NCBI GenBank assembly: GCA_018881555.1
Contig: JACAXG010000028.1
Span: 3,337,143-3,401,142 of the forward strand
Source of the DNA: Amblyornis subalaris
Lineage: Eukaryota; Chordata; Aves; Passeriformes; Ptilonorhynchidae
Reading direction: 5' to 3'
Length of the DNA: 64,000 nt
Below are positions 50,501-62,602 of the stretch, one piece after another. A program made the position numbers and the translations under genes. Positions within the stretch are counted from its first letter, which is position 1. Each line of letters opens with the position of its first letter. The notes below the pieces were generated by a model, which ran no database searches, had not been told where the DNA came from, and saw only the letters and a list, made by a program, of their open reading frames with translations.

Positions 50501-53500
50501 ACTTAATGTATCACCAGGCTGGTGTAGTGAATCATTAGCATCCTGCTCAAGCTTTCATTGTCTGTTTCATTTCCTGCTCTTGGAAACCCCTGAATCATTC
50601 TGTCACAGACTGAATAACAAACTGCATCCTTGTCGGCTTGCGTTGCCCAAGGATTCCTTGGCGGGCTTGGCGAAGGTTGAACGCATGAGGTGTGGCCCAG
50701 ACACTTTTGCTTCTACCAGGGATCTTGTTTATGAGCGGGTTCAAATACTTTACAAGCCAGCACAGCTTGTGGGACCATCCCCAGTTTGGCATATTAATTT
50801 ATCTTCTTTTGGGGGTACTCACAAACCCCCTTCTTTAAATGCATTCCTGTGGCTGACCCAAATGGCTCGTTCTAACTGCCAGCTCATGTGTTTTGAAGGG
50901 AATTCAGTCCTGAAACCTTCCTCGGCGGGTAGATTGGTTTGTGCATGAAATAACTTTCAAGGATTGTCCTTTCTCTCTTGGCTGAGAAATAATATTGGAA
51001 TAGCACTGTCGTGCTTTCTCTTCATGAGGGTGTAAAAGGCTGAACGGAAGCATTAACTGCAGCTTTAAAGCATTTCCATAGTAAAATAAATCTAATTGAG
51101 CAGTTATTGCAGTAGCTTTTTAATTTGTGGAAGAGATTAGGAAATAACTTTCAGCTTGCTCTGGCAGAGCACTCCCCTAGGACGTGTCCTGGGCGCTCTG
51201 GCATCGCTCTTTGGGTTCTTATTCCCTCCCCCTCTAATTGTCCGGTCACATTTGACTGATGCAGAGTTCAGCTGGCAAAATAACGTAAGAACCTCAATCT
51301 GCAGGCGTGTTTGATACAAACCTCAGTTCACAGGAGAAGTAGCAGAGTGCCATTCATGCCTTACAGGGAAACCACAGCAGAGAGATGTAATTTGCCTCGG
51401 CTCGGGGTGAGTCTGATGTGTTATTGCTCCTTCCCTGTGGCTCAGTGCAGTGGCAAAGGAAGATGCTGCATTCAAGATAATGGGAGAGTTGGCAGTGATG
51501 TGTGTGAGTGATTTCCAGAGTCCCATCTACACCCCTTGGTGTCAGGCTGGAGACTGTAGTGATGGGACTTGGAGTGTGGGAAAATCAGAAGCTTTGGGAG
51601 AATGTTAGTTTATCCACGTAGACATGAAGGGATGGAAGACACCCCTAAAGGAAAACACTTTATTGAGAAAATGCCTCATTCTGTGGAGTTAAGAGCAACC
51701 AGAGGAATCACAACAGCTTTCCTTGGGAACTTTTTAAAGTCGATTTCTGAGGTTTGGAAATGAAGTCTGCTCAGCACCGGCACTTTGGCAGGGCTGGAAG
51801 AGAGAATGGCACTAAAGAATGGATCTGCTTTAGAGTCAGTGTGGGGAGGCTTTGGACCCTCCTGAGAGGCTTCTGGGGGATGAGTGGGAGGCAGGGGTTC
51901 TCCCTGCTCCCAGGGGAACAGGCCTGGGTGAATCCCACCTGCGGTTTCTTTGGTGTGGCTGGAAGATGCTCTGGAGAAGCTTCCTTGGCAGTCACTGTAA
52001 GCAAGGGGAGATTTGCAGCTCCCTGGTACTGAGGTCAGGGCACGGCCAGTGGAACGAATTTTAAGTGTTTGCCTGGCCTTCCCTGAGAAGATGAGAGAAG
52101 TGTGTGTGTATGTTGGGTCATGCTGCTGCCAGCTGCTCCAGCTTGTCCTGGCACTTCCTCCATTCCACCGTGCCATGCTTCAGGAAGGGAGTTTCCAGGC
52201 TGGCTCAGGTATGCTGGCTGAAGCTTTCAAGACAGATGCCATACTTGAACTTCGAGGTGTGAGCAAGTCTTCCAGTAAAAACAGGCTGTGCCTGGCAGAG
52301 GATTAGCAGGGCTTTGTGCATGTAGCTGAGAGAGCTGCATACAGGGCAAAAAGTGAGCTGGTCTGAATTCTCTTCTCTTGGGAAACTTGTGCCTCTCCAG
52401 AAGCAGCTTACCAGCCTGTGGGGGAGGTCAAAATAGAGAGGGGAGAAGGTGACTACAGCAGAGACTGGTTTGCATTTGTGAGAGTTGTGCCAACCAGAGT
52501 CCAATCTGCACTGTCCCTGCTGTGCTCTGTTCCCCCAAATCAAACTGTTCCTCATTTCCTTCCTTCCTCTCCTTCTCTAGAACTTTTTTTCGTAAGCTCT
52601 GCTGGGTTTGTGGAGGTCAGAAATCTGGCCTTGATCCACTCCCTATACACCAAATTTCCTCACTTTACCTGCTGTGTGCTGCTTTTGTTGGCAGCACTTA
52701 ATTATCCCACCTTGCATGCCCTCGGTCCAGCCTCTGTGAAGTGGGATGTGCTGAAATGTCTGATTTGGCTTAGGGCTTTCCTTGGATTTCTCTGGAAATC
52801 TCAAGGGGAAATACATTCTTCAACCCCAAATACTGCTTTATCCTTTCCTCACAAGTAAAGAAGGTGAGTTTGAGCAGCACCTAAGGCAGGGGTGCTGTCG
52901 CCTTCCAGGGTCTGTGGTGCAGAGGGTTGCAGGGGGCATAATCCGTCCTTCCAGGCTGGCTGGTGAGATTCTCCATGGCTTTAGGCTGCCCTTTGGATGT
53001 ATCAGCAGGTGGAATCTCCTGGGGACTCACTGGAGAAGCATGTCAGTGTTTGCCAGGAGATAACTGCATTCCAGGGAGGGTCTCTTTTGTCTTGCTAAAA
53101 TCGAGGAAATCTGATCAAAGTGCAGCCTTGCTTTAGACTTCTTCTCTTTCTTTTTGACTTTGTCCCTGACCTACATATTGGATCCTGCCACAGTGGTTGG
53201 AAGTAATTGAGAGCGTAGTGTTAGGCTATTTACCAAGCTGTTCACTTGAAAATAACCTTACTGTGTCCAGTCCACACCTGTTCTGGGATAAGTCTGGAGA
53301 CAAATAGCAAAGCATCGTTAACCCTTTCATCCACATACAACTAGTTCAGGATCTAAGAGCAGAGAGATGTTGTACCTCTGCTGATTCCAGGAGGAATTCG
53401 TGATACAGGCTGTGCTTCACTGTTTGTTTCCCAGCTCCATGGATGATTCCAACCGGCTGCCAAGGCCAGGCTTGCTCTGTGTCCACATCTCATGAGGACA

Positions 53501-56500
53501 CTTCAGAAACCTCCTTATGGAAATTCCCACTGGGTGGTTGTTGGTTTGGTATCAATTCTGCTGGACCAGAGGCTCTCCTGGAAAATATAAGTGGGGTGGG
53601 TGGTGATTTCTTTGTTGTCCCAGTGGTTGTTTCTGATTAAAGGATCTGTTTTGAAGGGACTGCTAGTCAGTTGCCTAGAAAACTTGCTTTCATTTAATTA
53701 ATCATGATGAGTTTAGTCTGGAGGTTTTGTAGGACAGAGCAAGCAAGCATATCCTTGGCTTTTTTCCCCTGGAAAAAAAAGCAAAAAAAAAGCAAGGCTT
53801 CATGTCTGAAACTGCAGCTCTTTTGTCTCCCCAGGTCAACATCCTTCTCTGTCCTTCGGGTTTTAATTTTACAAGCCATGCGTTTGCAGAGGTGGATGGA
53901 GTTTGAAGTCCATCCAGGTGTGGAATGAGGAAAGAACCCTCAAGAAGATTACAGGAGCTGTTCTGCAACTCATTAACTCACTCTCTTCCCCTTCTTGTTA
54001 TCTCCTCCCCTTGCCTGGGGCCTTTCGAACCAGTGCTCTAAGTGCCTCTCACTTAATCTAGCCCACCTGGACAGGTGTATGAAGAAAGGAATTGCCTTCC
54101 GGGGAAGGACTAAAGGAGCATAGATTGCAGAGGGAGGCTGCTTTTGGGAACTGCTAATCCCAGTTTAACATTATGACAGCTGCTCGTTAAAATCAGGGTG
54201 TTTTTTAACAGGCAGTTAAAGGAGAGGCTTTGCACGCACATTTAGCTGAGGATAATAGTGAACCATGTGCATTTGATTTTTTTTTTTTCTTAAATCACGC
54301 AAATTGTACATGGAAAGAATTCTCCGGCGTCAACTTGCTAGGGTATGGAATTTACAAGGTTTGCAGTAACATACAGTTTCCTGTTGAGGGGGGGGAGAAA
54401 ATTACAAAGCTTTCTTTTTTTTCTCTTATTTTAAGATCAAGTTCAAATCCCTNGTATAAACCCAGCCTCTTTAGGAGGGACACTTACTGTGTTGGGGTTT
54501 TTCGGTTGTCTCGGTGGCAGTTCATCATGTAAACTTGTCTGGGTTCTTGTTTTTATAGCTACATGTAAAGGCTGCTTATAAACTACAATTTTGTACNTGG
54601 TGAGAAGGCAGCACTCAGATCCAATTTGGGAGAGTCTATATACAAAGAAGGAAGCAGAGGTTTCTTTCCCTTGGGGAGATGGCAGTTTCTTCCTAGCTGA
54701 ACTTCAGTAAACTTGGTCTATTAACATGATTTTCTCTGCAGGACTGTGGTGTTGGATAAGAAACATGAAGAGCTGAGGCAGAGGAGGGACTATCAAAGAG
54801 ACATTTGGCTGTATTTTATGTGATTTCACTGCAGACTTTACCAGCTGCCTCCCAGATCAGCAGTTATTTGCTGGTTGATTTCTTGAGGGCAGTGCTGTGG
54901 AAGTAAGAAGCTGCACAGCTCTGACACAAGCCCCCAGATCCACTCGGGGAGCCGTGTCCTTTTCTGCCAGCCCTTAGGCATGAGGCATGAAGGGCAGGTC
55001 TGTGATGCAGAAAGATGTAAAATTGCCCCAGGTCGTTCTGTTACTGGAAATTCTTATTCCTGCAGCTACTTAGGTTCAGGCAAATTAATTCAACCCACCA
55101 AGACTGAGCAGCTAGCCTGGGAATGGAAGTTTCTCTGCTATGTTTTTGGCAGCTCTACTCCAAATCATTTGTGGGATGGGAATCTTCTTTCTGTCTCCCA
55201 GGAAATGCCAGTCTCTTGTGTTCCTTTCTTCAGCTGGCTGTATTGCTACCTGGGATTTTCATATGTGTTTCCAGCAGCTGGATCTCCAGCCATTCTCTCT
55301 CTCTTTGACAGAAGTGTGGCCATTTCAGAGCTAGAGATGAGCTGGGAATCTTCCAGGCATACACCTGTCTGAGTTTGTTGAGCAGTGAGCTTCTCTTTCG
55401 ACCCAACACAGCTTGGTTCAGCCTCCAGGGACTGGTGCTGCCAGTGTGACTCCACCTCCTTGAGAGTGATAATGAACTGGTCCTTGTCACACCCTTCAGA
55501 GGAAACATCTTGGTGGCACAGGGCTAAGAGTCACAAATCTTTTTCATCTTCAGGTGTAACTCTTAAGGGTAATTATGCTACAGTTTTACCCCCCCCAGCT
55601 TTAAAACACTGAACTCTTGTTATACTGCACTGAGTAATGCTATTCCTCTTCCTTGCAGGTGGCTGTCATGTAGAGTACTTGCTGATGGGCACTTGTGCTT
55701 TTTTTGTATGGTTCTTTCTACATTGTTTAATGGCTTTAACTTTTGCAAATCTCTTCCTTTGCTCTGAAGCCTGGATTAAAAAGAAGACTGCAGTGTGTGT
55801 GTGTGTGTGAGCACACTTAAATGCTTATCTGCACATCTGAGCTTTCTAAACTTGCCTATGCTCTAATTGCAGAGTGTAGACTCTGCATGCAGAACAACCC
55901 AGCCTGAAGTGATAATCCCAGGCTCAGCCCCGAGGGAATGCCTGACACTGCTCTGGCCTGATTTTCCTAATGGCTCTGCAACTTGCCTCTGGTTTGCAGG
56001 TGGTTTAAATTGTTATCGCTGAGCACCTTGCCCTTCTTGGGCAGAGCTCTTGGGATCTCTGATCCTCTAAGAATACCTGTACATCTTGATGTATTATTTA
56101 TTAATTTTTTTAAAACTTCTTCCTCCCTCCCGATTTTAGGTGCAATTTGGGCTTGTGCCAGCTCAACAGACTCACTGCAAAGAGGGGGCAAACTCAGCCT
56201 GCACTCCCAGCTGACACAGAGAGGGAAGAGTGGGAGACCTGGAGTTCCAGCTGCCCCTCCTGCCTCCTCTGAACAACCCTTCCTTGCCCCCACCCTGCAT
56301 GATCGATTCCCATGCCATCCCCTTCCCTTGCACTGGAGAATTGGTGTTTTTCCTTGGCTAATAACCTGTGTCTGATTTAGTTTCCAGGCAGAACGCCCCG
56401 CATTAAATGTCGTCATTTTCCCTCTGCTTCACGAGGACTTGACAGAGGTCATCAGAGATGTCCCCATGCGGCACTTGGATGAAATTACCTTGTTTAAAAG

Positions 56501-56537
56501 CAGAGTGGCCGAGGAACCTCCCAATTTGTGGTGGTGA
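38298..56537 (+). CDS. FBXL18: F-box/LRR-repeat protein 18, full coding gene, 711 aa in five exons
   Basis: FBXL18 is the substrate-receptor subunit of an SCF (SKP1-CUL1-F-box) ubiquitin ligase; FBXL7 is one reported substrate in mammals. Coding segments are 38298-38315, 39112-39312, 40197-41737, 44311-44529 and 56381-56537, 2136 nt in total. The F-box is at about residues 22-62 ([16 protein letters not shown] to [15 protein letters not shown]). Leucine-rich repeats follow, for example [37 protein letters not shown] and LRDLRLEQP. The C terminus AEEPPNLWW matches human as I recall it. All introns have GT/AG ends and consistent phases. Ambiguous bases leave a few residues open: 39229 N/K, 40350 H/Q and 40962 S/R. 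The first six residues, MFRCEE, come from the CpG-island exon and differ from the human N terminus, so the start is less certain than the rest. Confidence 0.95.
38680..38701 (+). repeat. Short TA/TG microsatellite in FBXL18 intron 1
   Basis: GTGTATATATATATGTATG is a simple alternating purine-pyrimidine tract within the first intron. Confidence 0.75.
39112..39312 (+). CDS. FBXL18: FBXL18 exon 2 (residues 7-73, F-box)
   Basis: It follows a pyrimidine-rich tract with two ambiguous bases inside the acceptor (CCCCNTNCAG). It encodes an acidic linker SEESEEES and the entire F-box, ending LLQKDYK before GTGGGG, phase 0. Confidence 0.92.
40197..41737 (+). CDS. FBXL18: FBXL18 exon 3 (residues 74-587, most of the LRR region)
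   Basis: This 1541-nt exon begins [12 protein letters not shown] after GGTGCAG and ends LRDL plus AG before GTGAGG, phase 2. A variable loop (residues around VEKPPTAPNLVPQ) differs most from mammals, while the LRR blocks are well conserved. Confidence 0.96.
41738..44310 (+). other. FBXL18: FBXL18 intron 3
   Basis: 2573 bp with GTGAGG/CCTGCAG ends. No element or gene is recognised inside. Confidence 0.85.
44311..44529 (+). CDS. FBXL18: FBXL18 exon 4 (residues 587-659)
   Basis: It completes an arginine codon, then reads [16 protein letters not shown] to NLQQSIVR. It ends AG before GTGAGTG, phase 2, so the next exon decides whether residue 660 is Ser (exon 5) or Arg (candidate exon at 54742). 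Confidence 0.96.
46026..46168 (+). repeat. Long imperfect inverted repeat (hairpin) in FBXL18 intron 4
   Basis: Arms 46026-46081 and 46113-46168 are reverse complements at about 48 of 56 positions. The outermost 21 bp (46026-46046 with 46148-46168) and an internal 14 bp (46057-46070 with 46124-46137) pair perfectly. The 31-nt loop is 46082-46112. It could be an old non-autonomous DNA transposon remnant or a miRNA-like hairpin in the host transcript. Family not recognised. Confidence 0.9.
49005..49529 (+). mobile_element. CR1 LINE fragment in FBXL18 intron 4
   Basis: Hallmarks include AGAAAGGACATTGAGGGGCT, GGAGCATGTCCAGAGAAAGG and GGTTTAGGTTGGATATTAGG, with a tail ending TTCTGTGATTCAGTGA. It is in the sense orientation of FBXL18 and 5' truncated; the left boundary is approximate. 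Confidence 0.9.
54742..54823 (+). CDS. FBXL18: Candidate alternative FBXL18 exon (terminal or cassette)
   Basis: A good acceptor (TTTTCTCTGCAG) is followed by sequence that, in the phase set by exon 4, reads [21 protein letters not shown] and on to IWLYFM, then TGA at 54821-54823. Used as a last coding exon it would replace the 52-residue exon 5 end with 27 residues, giving about 686 aa. A weak donor (GTGATT at 54820) would instead make a 78-nt frame-keeping cassette exon. The charged, coil-like peptide looks coding. I see no AATAAA close downstream. This is inference; no transcript evidence is available. Confidence 0.45.
55793..55808 (+). repeat. (GT)8 microsatellite
   Basis: A pure GT dinucleotide run within FBXL18 intron 4. 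Confidence 0.95.
56381..56537 (+). CDS. FBXL18: FBXL18 exon 5 (residues 660-711, stop)
   Basis: It follows a CTGATTTAG acceptor. It completes Ser660, reads [16 protein letters not shown] to [14 protein letters not shown] and stops at TGA 56535-56537. The sequence matches the conserved C terminus of vertebrate FBXL18. Confidence 0.96.
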
Positions 56538-56695
56538 CTGTCACAGCATGGAAAGGACAAGTCAGCGGGAGCACACGGAATAGCTTCTTGTTGGCCTGGA
56601 TTGCCCATCTTCGGCTCCTGGCCACCTCACTGGATGCTGTACAATCACTTTAACCAGGTGCAATTGCAAAATAAAAAAAGCTGGTTCTTTGCAAC
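56538..56695 (+). other. FBXL18: FBXL18 proximal 3'UTR with poly(A) signal
   Basis: An AATAAA lies at 56670-56675, 133 nt after the stop, in a short A-rich context. A short 3'UTR ending near 56690-56700 is possible, but longer forms cannot be excluded. Confidence 0.55.
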
Positions 56696-59600
56696 GGGGA
56701 AACATCTATTGGCTATTGCTTGCATCTGAAAATCCTGTCTCAAAGGCTTGTGGAATCTGGTGAATATTTCCTTGCGGTTAATATGAATTGTTTTGTTATT
56801 TTACTGAAGTGAAAGGTAAGAGAAACTGACTTAACAATGCTCTTTCCCCTGTGTCCCCTGGTGTCTGTCCCAAGGGCCCCTGTGTACGTTGGCAGTGTGC
56901 TTCGTGGTATTGGTGGAAATCATTCTTTGCTTTGGTCTGTTTTTGGCAAAGTAGGAAGCCTAGGCCAGCTCAGAGGCACAAAAATGTGTTGCTAAACTGA
57001 AGTGCATCACATTTTTTCTGTGTTACAAATAGGCATTTGTAGTCACATACATTCAGTCACGGATATTTAAAGATTTTTTTTGATTGAGAAGTACCACAAG
57101 GACTCTTTTTTTATTTTGAAAAACAAAGTAAGGTCATTAACACTTCGACCATGGTGTGTTCTTGCTGATGCTGTTTCCATTGGTCTGGTGGAAGAAGTTC
57201 TCAGCTCTTTTCCTTGTCCTAGGGTAGATGGTGCCTACAGTGAATAAGTTGAGACTCAGATCTGATTTATATGCAGTCTGTCTTGCAGTGTAGATGGGAA
57301 TGTAGTGTTCCAGTTCTGTCCTTATATCCCATGCCTTGAGCTCGTGCTAATTTTAGAGATGTTATGAAGTATTTTCACAGTGTGATTTCAGTCAGCTTCT
57401 CTGCTCCATAGAACTTCCTCAGGCATCAGTAGTGGTCTGGATCACTTTCGCATTGCCTTATTTACTGAGCACTTTTAAAAGCATCAGACAGCTGTACCAA
57501 AAGCCAAGTTATGAATTCCTGGAGCTACATTTCTGGGTGGCAGAGAGTTTCCCTTGGTAGCACACCAGGTCTGTCTTCTGCAAAGCAGCTGCTGACCAGA
57601 GCTGTCTAACTTCACCCAAATCCCAAATGTGTTGAGCTCTGCTTTTCTGGGGAGGCCCAGAGTCGTCCAAAGATGATGTGCCCATCTCCTTGTCAGCATT
57701 TTCTACACAGGATGCCATCTCCCAAATGCTCTTCTTCCCTCAGCGTTCATAGGAAGCCTGGTCTGATGGNATAGATTTGAGAACAAAATGCATCTCCCAG
57801 CTTTGGAGGACTTTCCTGAATTTCCAATCTGCCACGTGTGAGCCTGCCTGGAATTCTGCCCCACAGGTGTAAATCTTGAGTCAGGCTGTGATGACCCTTG
57901 TGCTCAGAGAGGTTACAGTAAGGAGCAGGTAAGTGTCAGGCTCTGCTAGCACAGATCTGTGCCTTACTGAGACCAACCCCTGGTGGTGTGCTGCCTGTCC
58001 TGAGGCTCCCTCCCTTTTCCTCTCAGGACAGGGAGCCAGCACAGTCTCTGGAGCGCAGCTGGCAGCAGGATGGTGAGGTGGGCTCATGCTGCTCTGGGAA
58101 TGCTGCAGCAGAACTGTGAGCACTTCCAAAGTATTTGAAGCTCTGCCTCAGCTTTGGCTCTGTGCAGGCGAGTGTGAGGAGGTGGTGCCCTGTTCCTGCC
58201 AGTGTTTTCCCTCCCACTCTTCCCAATGAGGTTGTTCTTTCTACCTCTTGTCGTGTTACTCGCCTGTTTGAATCCCTCTCTCCGTCTCCCAACAGCTTTG
58301 TTCTCTCCTTCTCCCTCACTTCAGCACATCAGATGTGCTTTTTGGCAGGAACATGAGCTGCTGCTCTGTCCAGTTCAGGCCACTTCAGCTCTGCCTGGGT
58401 TTTGTCTCTGTTTCTTTCCTAGGATAACTAGCGAGGATTAGGCAGAGGGTGTTTGCAAAGCTGCTTTCTCCTCCTTGTTTGAAGCATTGGCAAAGTTGCT
58501 TTCTCCTGCTTGTGACTCTGGCCTCAGGGCAGAGGGAAGGCTGAGGGTGTGGAGCCAGCTCGCTGATGCCTTAGGGGACCTGTTTAGTCCTATGAAGGAA
58601 TCCTGATGTTTGGTACATGAGGCCATCCCACCCTCAGCAGGGATTTCCCCTCCATAAACACTGCTGTGGCATCAGCAAGAGCTTGGCAGTGCTGCCAACT
58701 CACCTCTTCCTGTTCCGCTGGAAAACCTGGATTGGGGGACAGTGCTGTGCAGAAACCAGCTGTTGCTTCATTCTGGAGTTAAACCTTTGGTCTTGAGGTT
58801 GGAGTCACCTGATGGAATATGCTGTACATTTGGCTTGGCACATCCATATCCACGTGCCTCGTGTCTTGCTGGATGGGAGCAGCAGCCAGGAATATTTTAT
58901 AGTGCCGTTATTCTGTTGCCTGAGATATGATGTTTAAGCATCTTTATTCATGTAAGTGGGTCACAAGTCCTGATGATACTACCAGTTATAACCTGGGCTG
59001 GGAAAGGTCACCCACAGGTGATAAAGGCAGTATCCCAAATAGTGATAAAGAGGTAAAATCTCCTTCCACCCCCGACTCCCCAGCTCTGGGCCAGTGCTTG
59101 ATATCTCTACTACAAATCCTCTTATGGAGAGCGAGAATTTCCGCTGCTTTTGCACTCCAGGCAGGATTCACCAGATGTTAATAATGTGCTTATTTTCTCT
59201 AAGTGCTATTTTGGCATCGGTGTTAATTACAATTTATATTCTGCAACATTTACACTGGGAAAAGAACCCACCCTAATAGTCCCCAATTGGCAGAGCCGGG
59301 CTATTAAACACAGCTCCATATGTTCTGCGCGGAGCAGTGGATGGGACTCGGAGCCCACTCAGCNCTCAGGCTCCGGCAGGCAGCTGTAGAGGAGGAGAGG
59401 GGAGCAGAGACATGGGTGTTCTGCTCCTGGCTTTTATTTAATATGAAATCCCCCCTCCTTTTCCCTGGTCTCTGTTCCCATCTCCCCAGAAATCTCCTTC
59501 CTGCTACCTGTGAGCATCTAATGCGGTGATCTCTGAGCCTGCTGATGCCGCTGTCTGTTGTCTAAAACAAATGAATTCAATTCCAGAAGGTGCCCTTCTC

Positions 59601-62600
59601 ACAGGGAGAGCCTCTGCAGGATCCCAGTCCCTGCTGGCCTGTTCCTTGCTGTGTTCCAAAGCACACCTCCCATCTTTGGGAACTGCAGCAGAAATCTTTG
59701 CTTTGACCACCAACGAGGTGTCTGTGCTTGGGTGGGAGAAGGATATTCTGGGACAGGTGCTGCTAGTGTGTAAAACTTGATGTTGTTTGCTGCTCTGCTC
59801 ATGTCCAAAGTCTTGTTTGAAAAAGTGGCATTTGGTCCCTGCAGGAGGAAAGGGTCTGGAGTGACAGTGGTTTTGGTGTGTGGAATTTGGATGGGCTAAG
59901 TCATCTGTGTTCCTATGGGTTTCTTAGGAGGAGTGTAGGTTACAGAATTGTTTCCTCAGCCGTTTGCAAAAGCTGATTTCATGGTCTCTCTAGGAAATGG
60001 CAGTGTATCCACTGCTCCGTTTGGAAAAGGGGCTGTGTGGGAACAGCCTCTCCCTTCAGGAGAGCTCCGACTGCGGTCACTTGTCTGTCGGAGGGAGTTT
60101 GGCGGAAGAGAAGATGGGAGTGAGAGGAGGCAGGGCAGGATGGAGTCATGGATCTCACACTGGAAGCCAGACACACGTCTTGAGACTTGGCCTCNGTTTC
60201 CTCACTTGTGGAAGGGGAGGAGGCTCCCAGAGCTCTCCTCTCTGGGAGAGGTGTTNCTCCCTGGGGAGCAGAGGGCAGGGCAGGGCTGGGGTAGGCTGAG
60301 AGCAGCAGAGCTGTGACCCCGCTTGCTTTAATTCCCATCACTGCCTCCTCCTTTGCTGGGCGTGTGGGATCCCAGGGAGCAGAGCAGGACNTGTCCCCTC
60401 ACCTTGATCTTCAGAGCTGTGACAGTCCTGGGACAACAGACAGATGTGTGGGACCATCCGTGTGAGGTGCTGGGTGCTTTCTCCCGGCAATGCTTTTTTA
60501 GGATGGGGCCATAGAAATTTGAGACTATTTGGNACTGGTGCAGAAGGGTTGTTTCAGCTGCTTGAGGGAGATGAATTCCCTCTTGGCTGGTCCCAGCAGT
60601 GTCCAGCCAAAGCTCCTCTCCCTGTCCACAGGGAGAGCAGTGCAGGAGCTGTGCTGGGTGTTGCAGAGCCGAATCTCCTTCCACTGCAGCTCTCCTGCCT
60701 CCTTGATGAGATGCGCAGGCAGCCGGGGCACTCCAGCAGGAGAATCATTTCCATAGAAACCAATTGGGATGTTGTATGGGGAATAATGATTAATAGTGAA
60801 GGGATGTTGCCTCAGGCCCTTTTCATTTTTTAGGGGGCAGTGAGGGACAAACTGGGGCACAGGTAAGGGGACAGGCAGACTTGAAAACTGATGGAAACCA
60901 TCNCTTCCATTAATTTCCAGGGCAGCTTCCCCTCTTCTCCTCCTACCCAGCCCCCCACTGCTGCTTCCCAGCTTTCGTCAAATTTTCAAAATGGCTAACC
61001 TGGTTAGAAATAATCATAATAATAAAAAAGGATGGATGAGGTCTGACTACTAACATTGTTGCTGTTAGCAGCAGGATTTCAGCCATAAAACATGAAGCAA
61101 GGGAGGCATTGACCTTTCCGCTGTTTGAAATGAATGGAGACATCAATATCTATTGTTTTGTGGCATTGACCTCTGACGCTCTCGGTTTGCCCTCCCCTTT
61201 CTTTTTTTTTAATTTCCCCCTGACACTCGAGGAAAGGGGTCAGTCTGTACCATCTATTGATCCCGATCTTACTTGGTGATTGGGAAATAATTAGAATTTT
61301 AAAGATCTCTGCTGCACGCTGGTGAAATACATACACAGAGGCACAGGCTAAGCCCCCGCTTGCCACGATGTGTTCTCCCCCATTCCTTGCAGAGATCCAA
61401 AGCTCTGAGATCTGAAGGAAGGCAGATCAATATAGGTTTAATCATGATGGGGGTTTTATTTCAGTTTTTTAAATGGTAAAGTGTAACGTTTTATGTTAAT
61501 GTTGTCGGAGCCTGGCTGCCTGGTGCCTTGTTTTATTTATTCTTTTAAGTAGCCCCTTCTTTTGTGAACTTCATCTATGTACAGAGAATGTGAAATCAGG
61601 CATTGCTAATTAGCTGTATGACAATTAAGTAATGTAGCACAAAACCATTAGGACACTGGATTTGTTTTTGAAGTTTGTCCTTTGAAGTGGAAGCTGCAAC
61701 TCCCTGCCCAAGGCTGCTGGGGAAAATGTTTTTCTATCAAAACTTTCTTTGAAAATAAAATGTCAGTGTAAGAGTCCCTATTTCTGTCTCTCCCTCTAAA
61801 CAGCGGGTGGAAATTGTTTCTCCTTGTAAAAACTGCTGGCATTGATAGAAAGGGGAATTCAGGAAAGCATTAAACGGGCAGTTGGTCTCCAAACACCCTT
61901 GGTTCTGGTAGAGATGTTACCAAAAATGCTTGTTTAGCTCGTTGAAAGGGAACGGGGCTGCATTGGGAGAGAAGACCCAGCTCACAACCNTGGAGATGGC
62001 AAAGGGAGGTGGCCCTAAAACTGGGGGTTCGCCTCTGACACCCAAGTGCCGTCAGGGTGACAGCCTGGTCACAAACACCTGCAAGCTCCTGGGTTGGGGC
62101 TCCTCCATCCGTGCGCTCGTTTGACACTTGTGTGTGCATCTGGCCCTTTGTCCTCGTAGTGAGTCGAATTCTGAATGTGCAACTTTCATGTACGCTGGTG
62201 GCATGTAAAACTTCCAATAAAGAGTGAAACATTTGGAACCAGCTCTGCCTCCTTGCCTCCTGCTTCCTATTCCTCTCTAAATGCAGAGCCACCCTCCCAG
62301 GAGGCACACTTTGGCATTGGGTTTTGAGGTGAGGTGTGTGTGGGCAGGGAGGTGCCTGGGTGCAGCCCCAGTCTGCGCTGGGAGCTGTGGAGTGTCACTG
62401 GGAGTGCTGGGATGAGCACTTTAGGGGTTACAGCCCCGTTCCCACGGGTCTGAAGTTTGGGAATGCTGCTNTGTGTGCTGTGGTGTTTGTGGCTGTGGGC
62501 TCAGCTAAAGAAGGAGCTGCTTTGTGTTTAGGAAATGCTTCTCCTCCTTGAATCTCTCAGCATCTAACTGCTGAGCTGTGCTGATGTGGGACAGAACATT

Positions 62601-62602
62601 CA
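56696..62602 (+). other. Downstream of FBXL18: possible long 3'UTR or intergenic DNA
   Basis: No protein-coding gene is recognised. Strong-looking poly(A) hexamers occur at 61754-61759 and 62216-62221, which could end extended FBXL18 transcripts. AT-rich segments at about 59190-59300 and 60950-61330 look like candidate conserved elements. The rest shows nothing I can interpret. Confidence 0.45.
62216..62221 (+). terminator. Candidate distal poly(A) signal
   Basis: AATAAA in CTTCCAATAAAGAGTG at the right end of a largely AT-rich block. Whether it serves FBXL18, 5.7 kb upstream, is not shown by sequence. The DNA after it is not clearly GT-rich. Confidence 0.3.

Larger units (their letters stand above)
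44530..56380 (+). other. FBXL18: FBXL18 intron 4 (11.85 kb)
   Basis: This long intron contains an imperfect hairpin (46026-46168), a CR1 fragment (about 49005-49529), a candidate alternative exon (54742-54823) and a GT microsatellite (55793-55808). AT-rich segments near 45160-45360 and 51030-51300 look like possible conserved elements. Nothing else is recognised. Confidence 0.85.
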
